64,000 nucleotides of DNA from Flammeovirga aprica JL-4 (lineage in GTDB: Bacteria; Bacteroidota; Bacteroidia; Cytophagales; Flammeovirgaceae): assembly GCF_012844305.1 (NCBI RefSeq), contig NZ_JABANE010000018.1, forward strand, positions 38,336-102,335. The letters are read 5' to 3'. The position numbers were made by a program, and so were the translations under genes. Below the pieces are notes generated by a model. That model was given only the letters and a program-made list of their open reading frames with translations, searched no databases and was not told where the DNA came from. Below are positions 23,966 to 31,661 of the stretch, piece after piece; positions within the stretch are counted from its first letter, which is position 1; every line of letters begins with the position of its first letter.

Positions 23966-25804
23966 ATGAATACTCACTCTCTAAAAACAATCATCTCATC
24001 TGCTCAAAAAACCGTAAAACGGTTTACCTCAACATGGCTTTGTGCTGTTATCATATGTATAACCTTAAACTATACAATACTTTTTGACACACTTGATGAT
24101 AATTATTTAGTATTGAACCTGGTATTATCCTTGACGTTAGGGATATCTTTATTTTTTGCATTAGATATTTGGTCTGAGACAAGAAAGAATACTTTGAAAT
24201 GGAGGGTAATTACAAACAGTATTGGTTATATACTTTTGATCCTCTATTATTTCACTTTACCAACCTCAAATGATACGAATAATACAGAAATACACATTGT
24301 GTATTATATCATTTATTGTATTATCCTGCATTTATTAGTATCGATTGCCCCTGCTCTTTCATCTAAAACTCAACACTCATTTTGGTCTTTTAATAAAAAC
24401 TTATTTATACGCTTTTGGGTTTCCTTACTTTATGCTGGTGTTATCTATATAGGTATCACGTTGGCTCTTCTTTCTCTAAAATACGCCTTTAATATTAGTA
24501 TAGAGGGTGAAATCTATTTATGCATTTTAATTCTTTGTGCTTCTATCATTAACATATGGATCTTCTTATCAGGTATTGATGTTGATTTATTCAAAAATGA
24601 TAAAGAAAACGTTTACCCCAAAGGACTGAAAATTTTCACACAATATATTTTATTACCGCTTTTACTGATTTATTTAGTTATCATTTATGCCTATGGAATT
24701 CAAGTTTTAATTACTGGTGATTGGCCCAATGGAAAAATTTCACTGATGATTATAGGAGTAGCGATTCTTGGATATTTAACCAATCTACTTTTATTTCCAA
24801 TTGCCTATTTGAAGCAAAAAAACTGGTTAAAAACTTTTTATAAAGTACTCTATTACTTAATGATTCCACTTGCAGTACTCATTTTATACCTCATTTATAT
24901 CCGAATCAATGAATATGGGTTTACTATTCATAGGTACTATGTTCTCCTTATTGGGATTTGGATTTTTTTCACTTCAATTTATCAAATCATTCAACCTGGC
25001 AATATCAAGGTCATCCCCATTAGTCTTACTATTTTTATCAGTTTGTCCACTTTTGGTTTTTGGAGTATGGAAAATGTCAGTGAAAGAAGTCAAGTGAATC
25101 ATTTAAGAGAAGTGTTAACTGAAGTTGGTGTCTTAAAACAGGGAAAATTACTTTTTGAATATGATATTAAAACTGATTCCTTAATTAGTGAATCTAACAC
25201 TATTCCAACTACAACAAGTGAGAAAGTTGAAGAAATAGAATCTACCATAAATTACTTAGGCAGGTATCATGGTTTTAAGTCAATTAACCCTTGGTTTAAG
25301 CAAGACTTAGAGGAAATTAGAATTTATAAAGATAGTTCCAAAATTGATGCTTGGAACCTCCACTTCATATTAGGTTTAAATAAATTTCATTACAAAATTG
25401 AAGGTAAAAAGAATATAAGATTTTATAATTCTAAGGATAAGGTACTTCAACTAAATAGATTTGACTATTATTTAGAATATTCAATTTATTACAGTGATAA
25501 TAATCTGAAGCAATATAATCTGGATGATAAACTAGTAGAAGTTGAATTAGAGGATTGTATAAATCTGGGAATTAGGCTTAATGGTGAAATAGTTAAAACG
25601 ATTAATCTTGTTGATTTTACTCTTGATCTGAATAGAAAGTATCCTTCTCAAAAAAATGATCCTCCTAAAGAGGAATTTATATTGCAGTTCCAAAATGATA
25701 GTATAGCATTAAAAGTCTGCATATATACTATTAAGCTTACAAGAGATAAATCAGAAGACAAAATTATTGATATTGATACAGGAATTTTTGTAAAAATTCT
25801 TTGA
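23966..25804 (+). CDS. DUF4153-family multi-spanning membrane protein
   Basis: The ATG at 23966 gives 612 residues. The first ~390 hold about eleven hydrophobic helices and the conserved DUF4153-type stretch IINIWIFLSGIDVDLF followed by YPKGLKIFTQYILLPLLLIYLVI. The C-terminal ~220 residues are soluble and charged. An in-frame ATG at 23828 was rejected because it lies upstream of the -7 box and would translate across operator d. Two GbsR-type operators precede the gene, so repression by the neighbouring regulator is likely. DUF4153 proteins are uncharacterised and the pairing with the GbsR-type gene is contextual. It stands alone before a convergent AraC gene. Confidence 0.8.
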   Translation: MNTHSLKTIISSAQKTVKRFTSTWLCAVIICITLNYTILFDTLDDNYLVLNLVLSLTLGISLFFALDIWSETRKNTLKWRVITNSIGYILLILYYFTLPTSNDTNNTEIHIVYYIIYCIILHLLVSIAPALSSKTQHSFWSFNKNLFIRFWVSLLYAGVIYIGITLALLSLKYAFNISIEGEIYLCILILCASIINIWIFLSGIDVDLFKNDKENVYPKGLKIFTQYILLPLLLIYLVIIYAYGIQVLITGDWPNGKISLMIIGVAILGYLTNLLLFPIAYLKQKNWLKTFYKVLYYLMIPLAVLILYLIYIRINEYGFTIHRYYVLLIGIWIFFTSIYQIIQPGNIKVIPISLTIFISLSTFGFWSMENVSERSQVNHLREVLTEVGVLKQGKLLFEYDIKTDSLISESNTIPTTTSEKVEEIESTINYLGRYHGFKSINPWFKQDLEEIRIYKDSSKIDAWNLHFILGLNKFHYKIEGKKNIRFYNSKDKVLQLNRFDYYLEYSIYYSDNNLKQYNLDDKLVEVELEDCINLGIRLNGEIVKTINLVDFTLDLNRKYPSQKNDPPKEEFILQFQNDSIALKVCIYTIKLTRDKSEDKIIDIDTGIFVKIL

Positions 25805-25826
25805 GTGGGATTTAAGGGGAATGAAG

Positions 25827-26822
25827 TTATTGATTCATTCCTTTTTTCCTAAACACACTCGGACTCACCCCATACTTCTCTTTAAAAGCAGTAGAAAACT
25901 TTTTCAAGGAAGAAAAGCCACAGTCCAATGCAATCTGAGTCATGGACAGACCTGTTTCCATTAAGAACTGCTTTGTAGTTTCAAATCTATAATTTTGAAA
26001 GTATTTGTAGACAGTAGTACCAAACATTTGCTTGAAGTCTTTTTGAAGCTTGGTTTCACTGATGCCAAATTGTTCACAGAGGGCAGGGAGATAGGGTAAT
26101 TGAGCTACATCTTTGATAAGTTCTGCTTCCACTTGAATCATTCTTCGGATATCATCAGGGTTCATGTTCGTTTGCTCATCATTTCTGTTTTCAATCAGGA
26201 ATAAAAACTTTGTGGTTAGTTCTAATAGACGATACGTGATAAAGCTTGAAGTGAGTGCTTTTTCTCCTTTATAATCCATGAGTTCATAGAGCGATTTACT
26301 GATTTCGAAAGGAAGTAGCTCTACGTATGCATATGTTTTTTCAGTGAGGTATTTATTGATATTGAGTGTGTCTTGATGTTTTATATTTTCAAAATAAGAA
26401 GAAGGAATCTCTATACTGATCCACTCTCTTTTTTCTTGAGGTTCAAAATGTAAAGTCACCTCCCCTATGTTTTTTTCTATCAGAGCAATAGGTGATTTTG
26501 TATTTTGAACGACAGTTTTATCTTCCCAGTTTTTTCGTTGGAAATCAATTTGTGGATAAAAGCTGAAATAGAGATTGGAATCGTTTTGATCCGTTTGGTA
26601 ATGTAATGCTACTTGTTCATAAAATGTGATGGTATTGGTTGTGATTTTGATACCTTGGATCCATTCATAATATTTTACTTTCAAGTCAAAAGCACTGTTT
26701 TTAATCTTCAATACATCATCTTTATAAGTACCCTGATATTGATGAGCTAGGGTTTGAAGGAAATCTTCTACAGAGAAATTTCCTTCGTAATGAAATGTAA
26801 ATTGTTGAATGTTTTCTTTCAT
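25827..26822 (-). CDS. AraC-family transcriptional regulator
   Basis: This 331-residue protein has a divergent N-terminal ligand or dimerisation region (~1-220). The C-terminal AraC DNA-binding domain carries two helix-turn-helices: LPALCEQFGISETKLQKDFK and MTQIALDCGFSSLKKFSTAF, followed by the signature KEKYGVSPSVFRKK. The layout resembles PchR-type AraC proteins of Bacteroidota. There is no obvious adjacent target: the convergent DUF4153 gene has its own operators and the upstream flank is a long spacer. The ligand is unknown. Confidence 0.88.
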   Translation of the reverse strand: MKENIQQFTFHYEGNFSVEDFLQTLAHQYQGTYKDDVLKIKNSAFDLKVKYYEWIQGIKITTNTITFYEQVALHYQTDQNDSNLYFSFYPQIDFQRKNWEDKTVVQNTKSPIALIEKNIGEVTLHFEPQEKREWISIEIPSSYFENIKHQDTLNINKYLTEKTYAYVELLPFEISKSLYELMDYKGEKALTSSFITYRLLELTTKFLFLIENRNDEQTNMNPDDIRRMIQVEAELIKDVAQLPYLPALCEQFGISETKLQKDFKQMFGTTVYKYFQNYRFETTKQFLMETGLSMTQIALDCGFSSLKKFSTAFKEKYGVSPSVFRKKGMNQ

Positions 26823-27104
26823 TGAAATACTTAAAATAATGGATCTGATTGCTTAAATGCATTGTAATCTAAGCTGTCCTCAACTTTAAATCAACATTTC
26901 TACCAGGTTTCTATGATCTACTTCCAAGCTTCCTTCTTCTTCATTTTTGTCTTAACACAAAAACGAAGTAAAAAAGTCAAGGCTTTGAAGTCAAAAGCTA
27001 AATTTCATTCCTCTCGTCTAAATGATTTTAAACTCGCTAAAGCTCAAACAAGAAAATCATTTTTAACAGCTCAATACATAAAATTCTTAACGCTTTTCTC
27101 TTCA

Positions 27105-27170
27105 AGGCCGGGGGAGTGCTACCAAACTAATAAGGTAGAAAGCCCACTAGCGTAAAGGTAAGCGTTAGCA
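27105..27170. ncRNA. Possible structured RNA or mobile-element remnant
   Basis: CTACC/GGTAG (27119-27123 with 27134-27138) and CTAGCG/CGTTAG (27147-27152 with 27163-27168) form two adjacent short hairpins, next to GGCCGGGGGAG. The composition contrasts with the AT-rich flanks. A small RNA, an attachment site or the end of a decayed element are all possible. Confidence 0.25.
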
Positions 27171-27231
27171 TCATTTGTGTTCTTCAGATCATCAGAAATT
27201 TCTTAATGCTATAAAATCATAAGTACAAAGT

Positions 27232-27369
27232 CAAAAATAAATTATAGTTAATTCTAATTTATTTTTTGTGAGTACAACGCTAAAAAACGTATTAATAGTG
27301 GTTCTATTAAAAGTTTATTGAAGGAAGTAATCGCAAAACAATAAATAGAATTAGTATTAGATAATTTTG
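27232..27369. repeat. Dispersed ~137-bp intergenic repeat, copy 1
   Basis: This segment aligns over its whole length with 50653-50792. The core shares GAGTACAACGCT, AAAAACGTAT and AATAGTGGTTCTATT (a small hairpin, AATAG-N5-CTATT). Both copies lie just after the 3' end of minus-strand genes. There is no coding frame. Confidence 0.7.
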
Positions 27370-27401
27370 AATTTGTACTTAAATTGAAATTAAAACAAAA
27401 A

Positions 27402-27428
27402 AATACCTCAAGCAAAACCTGAGGTATT
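27402..27428 (-). terminator. Terminator of the amidohydrolase-MarC operon
   Basis: AATACCTCA and TGAGGTATT form a 9-bp perfect stem. On the minus strand the hairpin is followed by a run of seven T, 26 bases after the MarC stop. Confidence 0.8.
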
Positions 27429-27453
27429 AATAAGTATACTTAAACGATTAAAA

Positions 27454-28044
27454 CTAATGAAAATTACCTGTGAAACTCATTGTTCCGGTTAATATAAATT
27501 GTACGCCCATTGCAAGGATTATTAATCCCATAAAACGGGTTGTGATTTGACTAGTTTTGGAAGCCTTTGTTTGATTTTTTCTAGACAATAATGCAATGAT
27601 GATCCATGTTGCTACTAATACCACCGCTATTGAAATCAAGGCTACTACTGGCAAATGATTTTCTGCTTCTGATATGGATAGTGTGATCACGCCGGTAATA
27701 GTTCCCGGACTTGCAGCAAAAAGAATCAAAGGCATTAAACTTTTCTCATTACTGTCTTCTTCTTGATCTTCCTTTTTATTCAACATTCCAAAGCCGATGG
27801 ATACTAATACTAATCCCCCTGCGACTTGAAAAGCATCTAAACTAATTTCTAACAGGTTTAATAATTTCGCCCCAAAAAACGCTGAAAGGGCCAATATTAA
27901 TCCTACAGTTAAAACTGTTTCTGTAAGATCTCTTAATTTATGACTGTAAGATTTCCCCCTTTCAATGCCTCCAAATATTTGAGAACATATAACGGGGTTG
28001 ATCAATGAGAATATTGTCAGAATACCTTGAAAATAGACTTCCAT
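27454..28044 (-). CDS. MarC-family integral membrane protein
   Basis: This 196-residue protein has six hydrophobic helices and family hallmarks: an N-terminal FSLINPVICSQIFGG helix, the VAGGLVLVSIGFGML segment and LFAASPGTITGVITL in the fourth helix. MarC proteins are inner-membrane proteins of unsettled function; the old link to multiple antibiotic resistance is not supported. The gene starts 12 bases after the amidohydrolase stop on the same strand, so they form an operon ending at a clear terminator. Confidence 0.85.
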   Translation of the reverse strand: MEVYFQGILTIFSLINPVICSQIFGGIERGKSYSHKLRDLTETVLTVGLILALSAFFGAKLLNLLEISLDAFQVAGGLVLVSIGFGMLNKKEDQEEDSNEKSLMPLILFAASPGTITGVITLSISEAENHLPVVALISIAVVLVATWIIIALLSRKNQTKASKTSQITTRFMGLIILAMGVQFILTGTMSFTGNFH

Positions 28045-28056
28045 AATTGTTTAAAT

Positions 28057-29370
28057 TTATTTTGTTGTGTTTTTATAGATTACTCCATCTTTCATAATCA
28101 TCAGGAAATTGTTTTCAGGATCAGCTACTAAATCAAGGTTTTCCAAAGGGTTGCCGTCTACTAAAATCATATCAGCATAGGCTCCTTCTTCTACTACTCC
28201 TAACGGTCCTTCTTGATAAGGGTGTCTTGAACCTGACATCTCCAATAACTCTGCATTTCCTGATGTTGCTATTCTTAAAGCTTCATAAGGAGAATACCAA
28301 TTTCCTAACCTCGCTAATAAGACGTTTTGGTTCTTAGTGTTTTCAGCATCAAATAAAATATCTGTTCCGAATGACACTTTTACGCCAATTTTTGATGCTT
28401 TTTGATAAACATTGTCTACCGCCTTAACCACTTGAAGCCACTTCTCTTGACTTCCTGGATCAGCAAAAGAATTATCATTTTCTAGAAAAGGCTGTGGGCT
28501 TAACCACACTCCTTTGTCTTTCATCAACTGAAGTGTAGAATCTGAAGCGAAGAAACCATGTTCAATTGATTTTACACCTGCATTTACCGAAGCGATGATT
28601 CCTTTGTCAATCATTACATGTGATTGCACATAAGTACCATAGTTCTCTGCCTCTTCCACAATGGCTTTGATTTCATCCATAGAATATTCCATTACTTCTA
28701 GTGGATCATACTCTGATGACACTCCACCACCCGTACATATTTTGATCTGAGTTGCCCCATATTTCAAGATCTCTCTTGTCACTTTACGTACTTCTGGTAC
28801 TCCATCGGCTGTGATCGCCATCATATTTCTTTCCCAATAACTCATATCACCTACTGATTTTCTAGGTTCATCTAAAATACAATAGTGATCAGCATGGCCT
28901 GTAGTCTGACTCATAAAAGGGCCCGAAGGTAAAATACGGTGACCTGGATATTCTCCACTATCAATCAACTTTTTAATAGCAAATGGATTCCCACCCGGAT
29001 CACGGACAGTTGTAAAACCTCTCATTAAGGTCTGTTCCGCTCCCTTCATACTACGAATGGCTACTTCCGGCATATCACCTTGGTTCATTAATAAAACCGT
29101 AGCTGGAGTGTAAGCATATGTAGTGTGCCAGTGTGCATCAATTAGCCCTGGAATCAATGTCTTGCCTTCTCCATTAATCACCTCAACGGAATCAGCATGT
29201 ATATTTTTGGAGATCTTCTGTACTTTATTTCCATGAATAAGTACATCTACTCCTTTTTGTAATTTCTCGTTTTTCCCATCAAAAACATCAACGTTCTTGA
29301 TGAGTATATCATTTTGTGCAAACAGTTGGCTACTTGTAAAAAGCCACAGTAGAATAAATAATTTTTTCAT
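28057..29370 (-). CDS. Secreted amidohydrolase (imidazolonepropionase/prolidase-like)
   Basis: The ATG at 29370 gives 437 residues with a signal peptide (MKKLFILLWLFTSSQLFAQ). Metal-binding signatures of the amidohydrolase superfamily are visible: DAHWH (His80 and His82), IKICTGGG carrying the probable bridging Lys, QSHVMIDKG, SIEHGFF and VSFGTDILFD with the catalytic Asp. The C-terminal GPLGVVEEGAYADMILVDGNPLENL strands are typical. Close relatives include secreted dipeptidases/prolidases, so hydrolysis of a peptide-like substrate in the periplasm is likely but unproven. An upstream in-frame start at 29448 would bury the signal peptide and was rejected. Operon with MarC. Confidence 0.85.
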   Translation of the reverse strand: MKKLFILLWLFTSSQLFAQNDILIKNVDVFDGKNEKLQKGVDVLIHGNKVQKISKNIHADSVEVINGEGKTLIPGLIDAHWHTTYAYTPATVLLMNQGDMPEVAIRSMKGAEQTLMRGFTTVRDPGGNPFAIKKLIDSGEYPGHRILPSGPFMSQTTGHADHYCILDEPRKSVGDMSYWERNMMAITADGVPEVRKVTREILKYGATQIKICTGGGVSSEYDPLEVMEYSMDEIKAIVEEAENYGTYVQSHVMIDKGIIASVNAGVKSIEHGFFASDSTLQLMKDKGVWLSPQPFLENDNSFADPGSQEKWLQVVKAVDNVYQKASKIGVKVSFGTDILFDAENTKNQNVLLARLGNWYSPYEALRIATSGNAELLEMSGSRHPYQEGPLGVVEEGAYADMILVDGNPLENLDLVADPENNFLMIMKDGVIYKNTTK

Positions 29371-29800
29371 AATAGATTTTGATTGAATAATGTGTAGTCT
29401 GTAAGATTTCTTTCTTTCCCTAAATCTTACAATACAAAGGTCATACATTCACCAGCCAATCATTTGCACCATCCTAAAAGATATTTACACAAAAAAGTCA
29501 AAAGTAATTTTCAGGGTATTTTTCTTATTGAATTGATTTTCAATACAATCAACCTTGCTCATTTCTAGCTTAAATCTTTCCATAAAGAATTACACAAGAA
29601 TTTGATATATATACAAAAGAGTCAGAAATCAATCCAATAGTACATTTGTTACAGTTATCACTCTCCCAAAAAAGATTGATAAACTCAAACCTCCCGTTTG
29701 AAAAGGATGCTATAGGATTTTTTTATTATTCAGAGTAAGTTTTGATCCAGCACTTTTTCTTGAAAAGAAAATTTAAACAATCGATTTCGATCAATAGAGT
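29371..29800. other. Divergent intergenic region
   Basis: About 430 AT-rich bases separate the divergent amidohydrolase and sulfatase genes. It must hold both promoters, but I cannot point to a convincing box, and I see no gene or repeat. Confidence 0.5.
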
Positions 29801-31339
29801 ATGAAAAGTAATGTATTAAGATCTATATTATTGCTAAGCATTTTATTCTTTAGTATAAATGTTGAGGCTAAAAACAAACCTAAACCTAATGTCATTTTTA
29901 TTTTAGTAGATGACTTGGGGTATATGGACTTGGGGTGTTATGGAAGTTCGTTTTATGAAACCCCTAATCTGGATGGTCTCGCTAAAAAATCCGTGATGTT
30001 TACAAATGCCTATGCCGCAAGCCCTGTATGTTCACCTACTCGATCAAGCGTCATGACAGGTAAATATCCTAGTAGAATAAAAATGACCAATCACAGTGGA
30101 ATAGCTGGCCCAAAAGGTCCTGGATATAAAATGAATGCTCCTAAACCGGTAGGAAGTTTGCCACTTGAAGAGTATACACTAGCAGAGGCAATGAAAGATA
30201 ATGGTTATTTTACAGCACATGTTGGTAAATGGCATTTGCAGAATCATGGAGAAAAGGGAAAAGCTCATTATCCTGAAGCACATGGATTTGATGTAAATGT
30301 AGCTGGTCACAATGCAGGGCAACCAGGCTCTTATTTCTTTCCTTATCAACACCCAAAACATATATGGAGCAATGTCCCAGGACTTGAGGATGGTTTACCT
30401 GAAGAATACCTCACTGACCGTTTGACAACTGAAGCAATCAATATTATTCAAGAAAAAAGAGAGAAGCCTTTCTTTTTAAACTTATGGTATTATACCGTAC
30501 ATACCCCATTGGAAGGTAAAAAAGAGAAAATTGAAAAGTATATAAAAAAGGCTAAAAAAATGGGTATTGATGGAGTGCTTGATGGTGTGCCTGAACATAA
30601 TCATTACCAGAAAAAAATACAGAATAACCTTAGTTATGCCGCTATGGTAGAAAGTATGGATGAGAACATCGGAAGAATAATAGCGAGTTTGAAAAAGGAA
30701 GGATTATACGACAATACTATCATCATAATGACTTCTGACAACGGTGGTTTATCTACTGGTAGAGGTGCCTATTCAGCTACTTCTAATTTACCATTGAGAG
30801 CTGGCAAGGCTTGGGTCTATGAAGGAGGCATTCGAGAACCTTTATTAGTTTACTGGCCAGAAAAAACAAAAAAAGGAGTGCAATGTAACGAACCTGTTGT
30901 ATCTACAGACTTCTACCCGACTATCTTGGATATGGTTGGAGCTAAAAAAGTAAATGAACAGCATTTGGATGGAGAAAGCCTTTTACCACTTTTGAAAAAT
31001 AGCAATGCATCCCTGAAAAGAGAGGCACTTTATTTCCATTATCCACATTATCACAATGAAAATAGCATGGGTCCTTCTGGTGCTATTAGAATGGGTGATT
31101 ATAAATTAGTAGAACGTTTTGATGATATGAGTGTGGAGTTGTATAACCTTAAAGATGATCTAGGGGAAACAAAAGACATTAGTAAGGAAAATCCTGAATT
31201 GACAGCAAAAATGAAAGAAAAACTGCATAAGTGGAGAAAGGAAACGGATGCTGTTATGCCTACTATGAATACAAATTATGATTCCTCCAAAGATCGTAAT
31301 CTAATCAAAAGAACAATGGAAGAATTTTATAACAAGTAA
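29801..31339 (+). CDS. Secreted sulfatase (type I, formylglycine)
   Basis: This 512-residue protein has a signal peptide (to ~residue 23, INVEAK). Metal ligands sit in ILVDDLGYMDLG (Asp37/Asp38), and the sulfatase signature is PVCSPTRSSVMTG, in which Cys77 would be converted to formylglycine. TGKYPSR, HVGKWHL and MTSDNGGL complete the active site. The Cys-type signature implies modification by an anaerobic or FGE-type enzyme encoded elsewhere. The substrate cannot be predicted; marine sulfated glycans are common for such enzymes. The SusC/SusD pair lies 6 kb away and a GH71-like gene is convergent, so a role in glycan use is plausible. Confidence 0.9.
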   Translation: MKSNVLRSILLLSILFFSINVEAKNKPKPNVIFILVDDLGYMDLGCYGSSFYETPNLDGLAKKSVMFTNAYAASPVCSPTRSSVMTGKYPSRIKMTNHSGIAGPKGPGYKMNAPKPVGSLPLEEYTLAEAMKDNGYFTAHVGKWHLQNHGEKGKAHYPEAHGFDVNVAGHNAGQPGSYFFPYQHPKHIWSNVPGLEDGLPEEYLTDRLTTEAINIIQEKREKPFFLNLWYYTVHTPLEGKKEKIEKYIKKAKKMGIDGVLDGVPEHNHYQKKIQNNLSYAAMVESMDENIGRIIASLKKEGLYDNTIIIMTSDNGGLSTGRGAYSATSNLPLRAGKAWVYEGGIREPLLVYWPEKTKKGVQCNEPVVSTDFYPTILDMVGAKKVNEQHLDGESLLPLLKNSNASLKREALYFHYPHYHNENSMGPSGAIRMGDYKLVERFDDMSVELYNLKDDLGETKDISKENPELTAKMKEKLHKWRKETDAVMPTMNTNYDSSKDRNLIKRTMEEFYNK

Positions 31340-31401
31340 TAGCATCTGAAACTACCCCATTGTATTCATTTAAGTACTAGGACAGAAGAAATGGGATTTT
31401 T

Positions 31402-31625
31402 GAATGAAGAGGGAAGAATGAAGAAAAAATGGACCGTTTTGTGGTTCTAAAAGTGTTTTTTATGGTAGTTCAGTGGACGTTGCAATGCAAAATCCCAACA
31501 ACGGAATCCATCATAAATGGTATTCTACCAAAAATTAAAAGTAGACTGTAGGGACGTTGTAGTCCAACGTCCGCTGAACCCAGCACAAACCATTTTTCTT
31601 ACCTCTTCCTTCTTACCTCTTCCCT
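31402..31625. repeat. Inverted-repeat intergenic element, copy 3 (with nested palindrome)
   Basis: The outer arms GAATGAAGAGGGAAGAATG ... AAAATGG and CCATTTTTCTTACCTCTTCC are imperfectly complementary. Inside, TTCAGTGGACGTTG (~31469-31482) and CAACGTCCGCTGAA (31565-31578) form a second inverted repeat with one mismatch. It fills the gap between the convergent sulfatase and GH71-like genes. Confidence 0.6.
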
Positions 31626-31661
31626 GAAAAAGTCCTAAAACTTTTTAATCTACCTTTTTTA

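Larger units (their letters stand above)
26823..27453. other. Long spacer with a GC-rich structured segment and a dispersed repeat
   Basis: About 630 bases between the AraC and MarC genes contain no convincing gene. An 80-codon frame at 26913-27155 has a Lys/Ser/Phe-rich translation without family resemblance. The segment ~27100-27170 is richer in G+C than its surroundings and holds two hairpins. It is followed by a ~137-bp repeat and a terminator. Confidence 0.6.

Noticed and set aside
26913..27155. 80-codon plus-strand frame in the AraC-MarC spacer
   Set aside because: The translation is Lys/Ser/Phe-rich without a domain, crosses a hairpin-rich GC island, and has no promoter or operon context.
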